A DNA stretch of 36,371 nt from a virus, in the IMG/VR virus record IMGVR_UViG_3300020477_001010, positions 1 through 36,371 of that record. One strand, written 5' to 3'. Below are positions 1 to 8,257 of this stretch, piece after piece. Under the pieces are notes generated by a model. That model did no database searches. It was not told where the DNA came from and was given only the letters and a program-made list of their open reading frames with translations. Each line of letters begins with the position of its first letter. Position 1 is the stretch's first letter. The translations under genes were made by a program, and so were the position numbers.

Positions 1-1560
1 ACAACAACTACTTGGTCAACTAGTCATACAACAAATACAACTACAACATACGGGACAAGTCACAGCACAACTACAACATACGGGACAAGCCATAGTACAA
101 CTACTACTTGGTCAACTAGTCATACAACAAATACAACTACAACTTATGGAACTAGCCATAGTACAACCACAACTTATGGAACAAGTCACAGCACAACTAC
201 CACTTGGTCAACTAGCCACACAACAAATACAACTACAACGTATGGAACCAGTCATAGCACAACTACGACATGGGGGACTAGTCATACAACAAATACAACT
301 TATAATACTAGTCATAATACGACCACTTCTTACAACACAAGCAAGAATACAACAACATCGTATAATACAACTGTAGAAACTAGTCATACAACAACCACAA
401 CATGGGGAACAAGTCACAGTACAACTACAACGTATAATACTAATCACAGTACGACAACTTCTTATAACACTAGTAAAAGTACAACTACTACTTATAATAC
501 TACGTGGGGAACAAGTCACAGCACAACAACTTCGTATAACACAAGTCATAGTACAACTACAACATACGGGACAAGTCACAGTACAACTACCTCGTATAAT
601 ACAAATAAAAGCACAACTACTACTTATAACACTACTTGGTCCACAAGCCACAGTACAACCACAACATGGGGAACTAGTCACTCAACTACGACAACTTATG
701 GCACTAGTCACTCTACAACAACATCGTATGATACAACTGTAGAAACTAGTCATAGTACAACAACGACATGGGGAACAAGCCACAGTACAACTACAACTTA
801 TGGTACTAGTCATTCTACAACTACAACTTATGGTACTAGTCATTCTACGACAACATCTTACAATACAACTGTAAGTACAAATCATTCGACAACAACGACA
901 TGGGGAACAAGCCACAGTACAACTACTACTTATAGTACTAATCACTCAACTACAACAACTTATAGCACAAGTCATTCTACAACAACATCATACAATACAA
1001 CTGTAGAAACTAATCATACAACAACCACAACCTGGGGAACTAGTCACTCTACAACTACAACTTATGGCACAAGTCATGCAACAACGACAACTTATAATAC
1101 AAGTAAAAGTACAACTACTACTTATAATACTACTTGGTCAACCAATCACAGCACAACAACTACTTGGTCAACAAGTAAGAATACAACTACGACATACGGA
1201 ACAAGCCATAGTACAACAACTGCTTATAATACTAGTAAGAGCACGACAACAACTTATAATACCACGTGGGGAACTAGTCACAGCACGACTACTACTTGGT
1301 CAACTAGCCATAGTACAACCACAACTTATGGAACAAGTCACAGTACAACAACATCATATGATACGACTGTAAGTACAAATCACAGCACAACTACCACTTG
1401 GTCAACTAGTCACAGTACAACAACATCTTACAATACCAGCAAGAGTACTACTACATCGTATAATACCAGTAAAAATACAACTACAACATATAATACTACC
1501 TGGAGTACAAATCATAGTACAACAACATCTAAAAATACAACAACATCTTGGACAACTGTA
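1..1560 (+). repeat. Coding tandem repeat, ~30/36/42-bp units
   Basis: Imperfect tandem units encode the 10-, 12- and 14-residue peptides of the fibre-like gene. All length variants are multiples of 6 bp, so they change the protein by an even number of residues. Synonymous changes are frequent between units (ACA/ACT/ACC/ACG for Thr, AGT/AGC for Ser), so the protein pattern is better conserved than the DNA. Confidence 0.85.
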
Positions 1561-1584
1561 AGATCAACTAGTTTTTATGGATAA
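1..1584 (+). CDS. Thr/Ser-rich repeat protein, probable fibre (5' end missing)
   Basis: An open frame runs from the first base to a TAA at 1582-1584, giving 527 residues without an N-terminus. It is almost entirely repeats of 10 residues (consensus TTTTYGTSHS), with 12-residue (TTTTWSTSHTTN) and 14-residue (TTTTYNTTWGTSHS, TTTSYDTTVETSHS) variants. No Cys or Met is present, and charge is limited to a few K, E, D and one R. Every Tyr and Trp up to residue 517 lies at an odd position, as do the His residues, so the chain alternates strictly between two faces, as expected of extended beta structure. The C-terminus is a short non-repeat tail ending FYG. The gene lies just upstream of a sugar/oxygenase cassette and the tail module, so a fibre or adhesin is the best guess; this is inference, since no domain is recognised. 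ORFs in other frames here are repeat shadows. Confidence 0.75.
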   Translation, partial: TTTTWSTSHTTNTTTTYGTSHSTTTTYGTSHSTTTTWSTSHTTNTTTTYGTSHSTTTTYGTSHSTTTTWSTSHTTNTTTTYGTSHSTTTTWGTSHTTNTTYNTSHNTTTSYNTSKNTTTSYNTTVETSHTTTTTWGTSHSTTTTYNTNHSTTTSYNTSKSTTTTYNTTWGTSHSTTTSYNTSHSTTTTYGTSHSTTTSYNTNKSTTTTYNTTWSTSHSTTTTWGTSHSTTTTYGTSHSTTTSYDTTVETSHSTTTTWGTSHSTTTTYGTSHSTTTTYGTSHSTTTSYNTTVSTNHSTTTTWGTSHSTTTTYSTNHSTTTTYSTSHSTTTSYNTTVETNHTTTTTWGTSHSTTTTYGTSHATTTTYNTSKSTTTTYNTTWSTNHSTTTTWSTSKNTTTTYGTSHSTTTAYNTSKSTTTTYNTTWGTSHSTTTTWSTSHSTTTTYGTSHSTTTSYDTTVSTNHSTTTTWSTSHSTTTSYNTSKSTTTSYNTSKNTTTTYNTTWSTNHSTTTSKNTTTSWTTVRSTSFYG

Positions 1585-1613
1585 TATTTTTTAATTTTTA
1601 GAATAGAAATACA

Positions 1614-1623
1614 ATATATATAA
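1614..1623 (+). promoter_or_regulatory. Putative phage promoter box ATATATATAA
   Basis: The same ten bases occur at 8220, 22523, 27760, 28330 and 34735, each time in a short gap at the head of a gene or RNA. Here it follows the fibre stop codon and precedes the cassette at 1655. A looser T-rich then A-rich stretch lies about 15-25 bases upstream. The repeated placement is what supports a promoter; the sigma specificity is unknown. Confidence 0.5.
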
Positions 1624-1630
1624 TAGTATA

Positions 1631-1651
1631 ATGGTTATCAAGGAGTTATAA
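1631..1651 (+). other. Leader mini-ORF MVIKEL containing the Shine-Dalgarno
   Basis: ATGGTTATC begins 7 bases after the promoter box and reads six codons (MVIKEL) to a TAA three bases before the ATG at 1655. The codons AAG GAG are also the Shine-Dalgarno sequence of the next gene. A close copy (MVIVKEL) precedes the gene at 34772. It may be translated, or may only be a conserved 5' leader. Confidence 0.3.
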
Positions 1652-1654
1652 ATT

Positions 1655-2611
1655 ATGGAAATGTTTAGTAATAAGGTCGCAAAAGATAGAATCGGCCCAT
1701 TAAGAAAAAGTTCAGCATTAAATCCTCTTCGCGAAGTTGAAAGATATTTTTTACAAGAGATGAAACACTATGAAAAAGATAAAAGATATAAAACTGAATG
1801 TGGATATGATGTTATGGCACAAGAATTGCCGTATTTTAAAACATTAAACTATACAGAATATGCATCATGTTTTATAATACACCCGTTAAATCTTGAAATG
1901 AGGTTGAGACAAATACGACATGCTTATGAAGATGATATAGAAAATATATTAGATTTTGCTTCGTATTTTAAAGATAATATCGAAAATAAAAGTGCAAATA
2001 AATACAAAGATAGACAAACTGATTTTGATAAGTGGCAAGAGCCGACTGATAATCTTTGTGTTTTGGTTGGTTCAAATAAATTAAAAGAAAGATTTTGCTT
2101 AAATAGATTAAGATGGCTTTCTACAGAGCACGATTCAAATATTCTATATAAACCACACCCAATAACAACACATCAAATTATTGGTGAGTTAAAGGATTTT
2201 CTGGGAGAACATAAACTATTACCAAGAGATGCAGATGTCTATCATTATTTACAAAATGCACATACAGTTTTTACATCACATATGAGTGAAACATGTTTAT
2301 ATGCTGCAGTTTTGGGAAAATGGGTAGAGCCAGTAGAGGTATATCAAAAAGTTCATCAAGGCTCATTTTATCATATAAATAGACAGATCTTTTTACGCCA
2401 AGCAGAGGGTCAAGATGTTGTTGAATGGGTAAATAAAACATTCTCAAATTACAAATCTGGAATTATTCAGCCTGCAGTTGATGAAAATTGGAGAGAAAAA
2501 ATTGATAAGTATCTTGAATATATTCATAGTGAAAGGGCAAAATATAAAGATTGGTACATCGAACATATAAAAGAAAGCGTAAGAAAACCACCAGAAGGAA
2601 ATACAAGATAA
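1655..2611 (+). CDS. Capsule-polysaccharide-type glycosyltransferase-like protein
   Basis: This 318-residue protein has AAGGAG upstream and is the first gene of the cassette. The C-terminal half resembles GT-B glycosyltransferases of the capsule synthesis type (KpsC/KpsS-like). A YKPHP motif at residues 165-169 is the kind of Lys-Pro-His-Pro loop seen in that family. Residues 203-224 (HTVFTSHMSETCLYAAVLGK plus WV) match the conserved 'visible in the sky, Ser-x-x-x-E-A-x-x-x-G-K' helix that closes the nucleotide-sugar site. The N-terminal 130 residues are not recognised. No signal peptide or membrane segment is seen, so it is probably cytosolic. Family-level assignment is moderately sure; donor and acceptor are unknown. 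Confidence 0.55.
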   Translation: MEMFSNKVAKDRIGPLRKSSALNPLREVERYFLQEMKHYEKDKRYKTECGYDVMAQELPYFKTLNYTEYASCFIIHPLNLEMRLRQIRHAYEDDIENILDFASYFKDNIENKSANKYKDRQTDFDKWQEPTDNLCVLVGSNKLKERFCLNRLRWLSTEHDSNILYKPHPITTHQIIGELKDFLGEHKLLPRDADVYHYLQNAHTVFTSHMSETCLYAAVLGKWVEPVEVYQKVHQGSFYHINRQIFLRQAEGQDVVEWVNKTFSNYKSGIIQPAVDENWREKIDKYLEYIHSERAKYKDWYIEHIKESVRKPPEGNTR

Positions 2612-2629
2612 TAATTATAGGAGATTATA

Positions 2630-2980
2630 ATGTATAATGTTGCAGGTAAAGTATGGGGAAAGACAGCTGAGATATTCTCAAATCATAATTTTGAAGTGCA
2701 TAGAATAGAAGTTAAAAAAGGAGGCTTTTGTTCTAAACATAAACACATACATAAATTTAATGCTTTTTATATTGAAAAAGGAAAATTAAAATTAACAATA
2801 TTTAAAAATGATTATGATTTAGTAGATGAAACTATAGTCCAAACAGGACAAATTGCGACCGCAAAACCTGGAGAATATCATATGTTTGAAGCATTAGAAA
2901 ATACAATATGTTATGAAATATATTGGGTAGAATTGAATCATTCAGATATAGAACGTGAAACTGTAGGTGGTAGTGTGTGA
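2630..2980 (+). CDS. Small cupin-domain protein
   Basis: A 116-residue single-domain cupin with AGGAG just upstream. Cupin motif 1 is visible as G-x5-H37-K-H39-I-H41 followed by E49 and G51. Motif 2 is G73, P80-G and H84. The three His and the Glu would hold a divalent metal, so the metal site looks intact. Small cupins of this kind act as sugar isomerases/epimerases, dioxygenases or sugar-binding proteins. Its neighbours, a glycosyltransferase and an esterase, favour a sugar-nucleotide or glycan role, but the substrate cannot be read. Its TGA overlaps the GTG start of the next gene (GTGA), implying coupled translation. Confidence 0.75.
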   Translation: MYNVAGKVWGKTAEIFSNHNFEVHRIEVKKGGFCSKHKHIHKFNAFYIEKGKLKLTIFKNDYDLVDETIVQTGQIATAKPGEYHMFEALENTICYEIYWVELNHSDIERETVGGSV

Positions 2981-3768
2981 AGCATTTTTATGTCATAGGT
3001 GATTCTATGACGGGTGCTAAACTTCAAAATTTAAAACATGAAGGTGAAACAGGTGGAGTTGGATGGGCAGAATATATAGCACCGTTATTTAATCAACAAA
3101 AATGTCAGTGGCACAATAAGTGCTGTATCGGATGGGCAATTCGAGATTTTTTTAATCGTGGAAAGTGTTACCCTAATAAAATATATTTAGAAGAATTTAT
3201 CTTTAAGAAGATGAATCCTAATGCAGATAATACATTATTTGCATGTTTTGGCACTTTAGAGGGTGCAAAAATAGATCTTAAAAAAACAGGATGGAAGCCA
3301 GAACTTTATTTTGGCCCAAGAGGTTCAATTCCGGGATTAGGTTATGAATCTAGAACTGTTTTTGATGATAAGTACAAAGAGGAATATGTTGTTTATACAT
3401 TTGGAGAATATTTACGTAGGTTAATTACGTTATGTGAACAATATAATACTGATCTATATTTTTTAACTCCGCCTGCAAGATATACGTGGAAAGATGAAAG
3501 ACATCATAGAGGAGGCTCACTAAAATATTCAGACTGGATGAAGCAAATTGCAAATGAGTATAATATTAAATTATTAGATAATAATACAATATTTTCAAAT
3601 TATTTGGATAGCTTAGGGCAAGAAAAATGTAAAGAATTATTTGCAATTCAAAAAGGTATTAAACCAAAAAAAGAACATACAACACCCAAAGGGGCTAAAA
3701 AATTTGCTGAACTAGTAAGGGATGGATTGGTGAGAGAATATCCAGAAACATTTCGAGATTTACTTTGA
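2977..3768 (+). CDS. SGNH/GDSL hydrolase, acetylesterase-like
   Basis: This 263-residue protein starts at a GTG that overlaps the cupin stop. Block I is GDS at residues 8-10 (nucleophile Ser10), followed by GVGWAEYIAPLF at 27-38, which resembles the GWG segment of rhamnogalacturonan acetylesterases. TPPARYTW (164-171) with a following Gly-rich turn, and EHTTPKGAKKFAELV (233-247, catalytic His234), match the later blocks of that subfamily. The block III Asn, normally in a G-x-N-D context, is not evident: the segment reads CFGTLEGAKID (90-100). The enzyme may remove or transfer acetyl groups on a glycan. No signal peptide is seen, so it may act on host-made or phage-made glycan inside the cell. 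Confidence 0.65.
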   Translation: MKHFYVIGDSMTGAKLQNLKHEGETGGVGWAEYIAPLFNQQKCQWHNKCCIGWAIRDFFNRGKCYPNKIYLEEFIFKKMNPNADNTLFACFGTLEGAKIDLKKTGWKPELYFGPRGSIPGLGYESRTVFDDKYKEEYVVYTFGEYLRRLITLCEQYNTDLYFLTPPARYTWKDERHHRGGSLKYSDWMKQIANEYNIKLLDNNTIFSNYLDSLGQEKCKELFAIQKGIKPKKEHTTPKGAKKFAELVRDGLVREYPETFRDLL

Positions 3769-4508
3769 AGTATAATTTTAGTGATCCAGAAATAACATCT
3801 CTTTTGACAATTGAAATTGGAAGAGGTTGTGATATGGCAAAAGATCATGACAAATGTCCAAGTGCAGATTTAGACAGATATGGAAATCTACCGCAGACTG
3901 AACAAATATCAGATGATTTAGTTGTAGAAATAATAGTAAAAGCTTATAAAGAAATGAAATTTAAAGGAAAGGTTGCTTTTCATTATTATAACGAGCCCTT
4001 AATGTATGGAAAAAGACTTTTTTCAATTGTTGAACGTGTAAGAGAAATCGTGCCAGAATCAGAATTCTTTTTAAATACAAATGGAACTTATGTTGATAAG
4101 TACTTAGATAAGTTACATTATTTTAAAATGATCGTATTAAGTAATTATTACAAAAAAGACTGGAGCTATGTTAAGGAGCATCTTAGTAGTGATTGTCATC
4201 TATGGATTCAGTCAGGTGACTTAGACGCAAGGAAAAATAATTTTAAAGATTTTAAAGAGACAACACCTTGTGGAAGACCATATAAAGAATTTATTATAGA
4301 CATATATGGAAATGGTCATTTGTGTTGTATGGATTGGAAAGGACAAGTTAATCTTGGTAATGTAAAAACAATAGGTTTTAAACAAGTATTTTATAATTTT
4401 GCAGAGATAAGAGAAAAAGTATCTACTGATGGAGAAAGATTAATGGATGAAGATGCACCATTAATTTGTAAAATGTGCAATGGAAAAACAACAAATAGAA
4501 AAGTATAA
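3765..4508 (+). CDS. Radical SAM/SPASM-like protein with non-canonical core cysteines
   Basis: A 247-residue protein that starts at a TTG overlapping the previous TGA (TTGA). Features of the radical SAM fold are present: FHYYNEP (72-78), similar to the GxxGEP-type strand, and LNTNGT (103-108). A SPASM-like C-terminal domain carries CGRPYKEFIIDIYGNG (169-184), CC at 187-188, LGNV and KMCNG, with Cys at 169, 187, 188, 235 and 238. The expected CxxxCxxC is absent; the equivalent N-terminal region has only C22 and C31. It may bind a different cluster, lack one, or act as a partner of the intact radical SAM enzyme two genes downstream. A peptide- or sugar-modifying role is inference. Confidence 0.6.
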   Translation: MKYNFSDPEITSLLTIEIGRGCDMAKDHDKCPSADLDRYGNLPQTEQISDDLVVEIIVKAYKEMKFKGKVAFHYYNEPLMYGKRLFSIVERVREIVPESEFFLNTNGTYVDKYLDKLHYFKMIVLSNYYKKDWSYVKEHLSSDCHLWIQSGDLDARKNNFKDFKETTPCGRPYKEFIIDIYGNGHLCCMDWKGQVNLGNVKTIGFKQVFYNFAEIREKVSTDGERLMDEDAPLICKMCNGKTTNRKV

Positions 4509-5523
4509 AGATACAAGAAGTCTTCGTCCTCATCCAAAACGAAGTGGACGTTTTCGCTCAGCAAATAGATTGTCAGTAATGGCAATATTTAGAAATGAAG
4601 CACATTTATTTAAAGAGTGGATAGAGCATTATTATAGCGAGGGTGTACAACATTTTTATTTAATAAATCATAATAGTACTGATAACTATTTAGATGTAAT
4701 TAGACCTTATATGAATGATATAAGTCTTATTCACACAAAAAAGATTTTCCCACAACGAGAAGGAGTATATGATCAAATAAATTCAGTAGTAGACTCAGAT
4801 TGGTTATTAGTATGTGATATAGATGAGTTTGTTTATGCAAGAAGAGGCTATAATACAATATTAGATTTTTTGAAAGATAAAGCAGAAACTAAAAAAGGCG
4901 TTCGCAATTTTAATCAAGTAATTATTCCGTCAGTAGATTTTCATAATGGTGGGGTTGAGAAACAACCAAAAAGTGTAGTTGATACATTTACAATTAGAAC
5001 AGATCACACAAAATCTCGTTATATGGTAAACCCACCAATATCATTAACAAAAGGTTTAGTTTACACAGGAAATGAAAATACAAATGTCGAACAATTTTTG
5101 GTTCATGGGCATAATGTTTCAGGAAAGACAGTTAATGGTAATTTAACAAAATCAGTATTCTTTGAAGATAATCCTTATAAAAAAGCAAATGAACTTGTAC
5201 AAGAATTTAGAAGACCTGATGAAGAACTAATAAAAACATCATATTTAAAACTAAATCATTATAGATTTCAGAGTAAAGAATTTTATTGGAATGATAAACA
5301 GTATCGTGGTGATGTTACAGGATTTTGGGCATATGATAATGATAATAATTTAAAAGAATATAATCATAAAAAAGAAAATCATCCCTTTAAAGGCGAAAAT
5401 TGGTTCGAACATAATTGGAGAATAATTCACCAACTGCCGTCCACTACTGATACAGAACTATTAGAAAAGAAAAAGAATAGAGTCAATGTCAAGAGTACTA
5501 TTAGTAAACCCACCATTTTATAG
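4480..5523 (+). CDS. GT-A glycosyltransferase (GT2/GT92-like)
   Basis: A 347-residue protein with the pattern of the Glyco_tranf_2_4/GT92 group. VMAIFRNEAHLFKEWIEHYY (33-52) is the opening nucleotide-sugar segment, LINHNSTDN (61-69) follows, and CDIDEFVY (112-119) gives the D-x-D metal-binding motif (D113, D115) with the usual EF. The proposed ATG at 4480 lies 29 bases inside the previous gene. An alternative start near Met34 would remove the basic N-terminus but leave the catalytic core. The donor sugar is unknown. It could glycosylate a host surface polymer or a virion protein; the Thr/Ser-rich fibre upstream is an attractive but untested acceptor. Confidence 0.75.
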   Translation: MEKQQIEKYKDTRSLRPHPKRSGRFRSANRLSVMAIFRNEAHLFKEWIEHYYSEGVQHFYLINHNSTDNYLDVIRPYMNDISLIHTKKIFPQREGVYDQINSVVDSDWLLVCDIDEFVYARRGYNTILDFLKDKAETKKGVRNFNQVIIPSVDFHNGGVEKQPKSVVDTFTIRTDHTKSRYMVNPPISLTKGLVYTGNENTNVEQFLVHGHNVSGKTVNGNLTKSVFFEDNPYKKANELVQEFRRPDEELIKTSYLKLNHYRFQSKEFYWNDKQYRGDVTGFWAYDNDNNLKEYNHKKENHPFKGENWFEHNWRIIHQLPSTTDTELLEKKKNRVNVKSTISKPTIL

Positions 5524-6925
5524 ATTATTAGGCTCACATTATAATGCAAACTCATTAGGAATAGCATACATATCATCATTCTTAAATAAGAATGGACATG
5601 ATTGTTGGCTATATAATGCAGATTTTTTAGGACATAATGAGTTTACAAAATATGATGTAATTCATCGTGAAAAAGGTTTTAAGACGTACAAAGATTATTT
5701 TTCAAATACAGATGGATATATTTGGGAAGAAGTTGTAGAAAAAATAATAAAGTTTGAGCCTGAATGGGTGGGATATACATCATACACAGCAAATATACAG
5801 ACAATTGATATATTGTCAACAAAAGTTAGAGAAAGAAAGCCAAAAATAAAACAAATTATTGGAGGCGTTCATGCAACATTAGATCATAATTTATTAGACA
5901 AATTAAAAAATATAGATTATTCTGTTCAACGTGAAGGTGAAGAGGCAATGCTTGCATTAGTTAACGGAAATGATCCAAGAACAATATCTGGTGTTGCTTG
6001 TCGTGAAGGTACAAAAATAATCGGAATAGGTGATGCAAATGTTATCAAGTCTATTGATGATCTACCATTACCAGAAAGAAATAAATTTTATGGAATGTCA
6101 GAAGAAGAAAAACAATTTATAGATGTATCTTATATCTGCAGTATTAGAGGATGCCCATATAGGTGTAATTATTGTGCATCACCTTTTCACTGGAAAAGAG
6201 ACAAAACACAATATAGAAGTCCTGAAAGTGTTTTAGATGAGATGAAACATTTAAAATCAAATTATTGGAATAAAAAGAAATATGATTATTCTGCATCTGG
6301 GAATGTTGAGGATAAGTCTAAAATGATCATTGAGGATAATACTATTGTTTACTTTGTCGATGATATTTTTACAGTTAAAAAGCCACGTGTAAAACAGATC
6401 ATGAGAAATATGATAGATAATAAATTAGATATGCCCTGGAAATGTGAAGCAAGAACTGATCACCTAGATGAAGAAATCGCAGAGCTCATGAAACAAACAA
6501 ATTGTAACAGAGTAAAATTAGGATTTGAAAGTGGCAGTGATAGAATATTAAAAGAAATACAAAAAGATGAAACAACAGAAGATATGAAAGTTGGTGCAAA
6601 ATTATTAAGAGATGCAGGTGTACCGTTCACAGCATATTTTATGGCAGGTTTTCCTGGGGAAACAGATGATGATGTTAGACAGACAATTGAATTAGCAAAA
6701 GAGATACAGGCTGATTATTATGTGTTGTCAATTTTATCTCCCTATTATGGCACAAAATTATATTTTGATTTGATGGATATGGGTTACGAATTAGATAAAC
6801 AACCCTGGGAATTTTTCTATCATCATTCTGGAGAAATGATGGTAAACAATCAAATATCAAATGAGATGCTGACAGAATATTTAAGATTAAATGAGTTAAA
6901 TAATACAAAAGAAAATTATGTCTGA
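5486..6925 (+). CDS. Cobalamin-binding radical SAM enzyme
   Basis: A 479-residue protein with the standard layout of B12-dependent radical SAM enzymes. The N-terminal cobalamin-binding Rossmann-like domain runs from VLLVNPPF (4-11) through IIGGVHAT (124-131). The linker with DDLPLPER (191-198) is typical of the family. The radical SAM core has an intact RGCPYRCNYC (221-230, cysteines 223, 227, 230). The lower-axial DxHxxG motif is not seen, as in many members. Such enzymes methylate or ring-rearrange unreactive carbon atoms. It overlaps the upstream glycosyltransferase by 38 bases, so the two are probably translated together. The substrate is unknown; a glycan or a peptide of this cassette is likely. 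Confidence 0.85.
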   Translation: MSRVLLVNPPFYRLLGSHYNANSLGIAYISSFLNKNGHDCWLYNADFLGHNEFTKYDVIHREKGFKTYKDYFSNTDGYIWEEVVEKIIKFEPEWVGYTSYTANIQTIDILSTKVRERKPKIKQIIGGVHATLDHNLLDKLKNIDYSVQREGEEAMLALVNGNDPRTISGVACREGTKIIGIGDANVIKSIDDLPLPERNKFYGMSEEEKQFIDVSYICSIRGCPYRCNYCASPFHWKRDKTQYRSPESVLDEMKHLKSNYWNKKKYDYSASGNVEDKSKMIIEDNTIVYFVDDIFTVKKPRVKQIMRNMIDNKLDMPWKCEARTDHLDEEIAELMKQTNCNRVKLGFESGSDRILKEIQKDETTEDMKVGAKLLRDAGVPFTAYFMAGFPGETDDDVRQTIELAKEIQADYYVLSILSPYYGTKLYFDLMDMGYELDKQPWEFFYHHSGEMMVNNQISNEMLTEYLRLNELNNTKENYV

Positions 6926-7637
6926 TTTAATTGTTTATAATAATTGTATTGATGGGATTAAATGGTATCATAAAGTGACTGATAATACTTTTAATGAAAA
7001 TGAGTCTGAAATAATATCATCATATTTTAAAAATTTTGATGAGTTACATAGTGAAGAAAATTGGATCAGATATAGTGATGGACATAAATTAGATATAGTG
7101 GGATATACAGCAATAGTATTTTTTCCAAACACATCTAGATGGACAGATATAATACAAGCTCTTTTAGATAATACATGCGGCGCTAAAAAATTTTATGGAA
7201 ATAAAAAAGATTATATGGTTGCTTTAGAGTTGACAGTAACAAAACCAAAATATAAGTATGACTGGCATGTAGATGTTTCAAGAAAAGCATTTACAGGAGT
7301 ATGCTATTGGGGAAACAGTGGTGAGGGAACAATACTAAAATCAAAAGACACACACAAAATTGTAGAGTGGAAACACAATAGGGCTGTGTGGTTTGGAAAT
7401 TATGATAGAAATAATCCTATTGATGAAAGTTTAATTCCTGTACACAAGTACGAGAATAATTCAGATAATATAAGAACAACTGTAAACATAAATTTTACAC
7501 CTCAACAACATATTAATGAGTTTTTAACCAAAAAGAAAGAACAATTAGATTTTTGGCTTAAAAATAAAACACCTCTCTGGGTGCCGATGATCACTGCCAA
7601 AACAAAAACAGGATGGGATAATAATGGAAGAATATAG
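6918..7637 (+). CDS. 2-oxoglutarate/Fe(II) oxygenase-like protein
   Basis: A 239-residue protein that overlaps the radical SAM gene by 8 bases. The iron site reads H117-x-D119 (DWHVDVS), then GEGTI at 135-139, a distal His176 and Arg186 in NIRTTVNINF, giving the H-x-D...H...R order of 2OG-Fe(II) dioxygenases. The C-terminal 45 residues are Lys/Trp-rich and not part of the core. The protein would hydroxylate an unknown substrate in the cytosol. A second oxygenase of a different subfamily follows immediately, so the pair may act on successive positions or on two substrates. Confidence 0.65.
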   Translation: MSDLIVYNNCIDGIKWYHKVTDNTFNENESEIISSYFKNFDELHSEENWIRYSDGHKLDIVGYTAIVFFPNTSRWTDIIQALLDNTCGAKKFYGNKKDYMVALELTVTKPKYKYDWHVDVSRKAFTGVCYWGNSGEGTILKSKDTHKIVEWKHNRAVWFGNYDRNNPIDESLIPVHKYENNSDNIRTTVNINFTPQQHINEFLTKKKEQLDFWLKNKTPLWVPMITAKTKTGWDNNGRI

Positions 7638-8190
7638 AATCGAGGATAAAGCAAAATCTTTAATCGGTGGCTGGTTTATTGATACATCTATGTGCGATAT
7701 GCTTATAGGTGAATATTATAAAAATAGCAAATATGCTAGTTGGGATAATTTAAGAAAATATAGTAGATTAAATGATTCACAAATAGATGCTGCAGTAGTA
7801 GAACAATATGTTGTCCATTTAAAGTCTTGTATAGAGATGTATAAAGACAAATATCACTGGTGTGTTAAGAGTAATGAGCCGTGGGCAATAACACAGCCAA
7901 TCAATCTTCAGTTATTCAAACCGGGCGATGCATATTCTTTACAACATATTGAATCAGGTGGGCCACAAAAGGGAAAATTACAAAGACATTTAACATTTAT
8001 GACGTATTTAAATGATGTGAATGATGGAGGACAAACAGAATTTGAATATCAAAATATTCTTGTTCAACCAAAAAAAGGCCTAACATTAGTTTGGCCTGCA
8101 GTTTGGACACATCCGCATAGAGGAATACCAGCTATTAGTGAAGATAAATTTATAATGACTGGTTGGTGTTCATTTTTTCATAGATGTTAA
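7624..8190 (+). CDS. Prolyl-4-hydroxylase-like 2OG-Fe(II) oxygenase
   Basis: A 188-residue protein of the P4H-like family common in marine T4-type phages. The double-stranded beta-helix shows YSLQHIES (104-111), RHLTFMTYLND (121-131), GGQTEF (135-140), the distal His165 in HPHRG, and Lys175 plus W181 for the 2-oxoglutarate end. In most members the first motif is H-x-D; here it is H108-I-E110, a Glu in place of Asp, which could alter iron handling. It is the last gene of the cassette: a 67-base gap containing a promoter-like box follows. The substrate may be a peptidyl residue, but this is not shown by the sequence. Confidence 0.75.
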   Translation: MEEYRIEDKAKSLIGGWFIDTSMCDMLIGEYYKNSKYASWDNLRKYSRLNDSQIDAAVVEQYVVHLKSCIEMYKDKYHWCVKSNEPWAITQPINLQLFKPGDAYSLQHIESGGPQKGKLQRHLTFMTYLNDVNDGGQTEFEYQNILVQPKKGLTLVWPAVWTHPHRGIPAISEDKFIMTGWCSFFHRC

Positions 8191-8219
8191 AATAAGTTAT
8201 ATTTTACAAAAAAGAAATC

Positions 8220-8229
8220 ATATATATAA
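8220..8229 (+). promoter_or_regulatory. Putative phage promoter box ATATATATAA
   Basis: Second copy of the box, in the gap between the oxygenase cassette and the tail module. The downstream leader (ATCGTTACAAGGAG) resembles the leader after the other boxes (ATGGTTATCAAGGAG). It would drive the small gene at 8258 and perhaps the tail genes. Confidence 0.5.
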
Positions 8230-8257
8230 TTATAAAATCGTTACAAGGAGAATAACA

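Noticed and set aside
208-945. Cys/Ser-rich antisense ORFs opposite the repeat gene
   Set aside because: They are the reverse reading of Thr/Ser repeats, with improbable composition and no ribosome-binding site.
1-1575. Tandem repeats considered as a CRISPR array or non-coding satellite
   Set aside because: Units are contiguous without spacers, and one frame stays open to a stop codon with the peptide pattern better conserved than the DNA.
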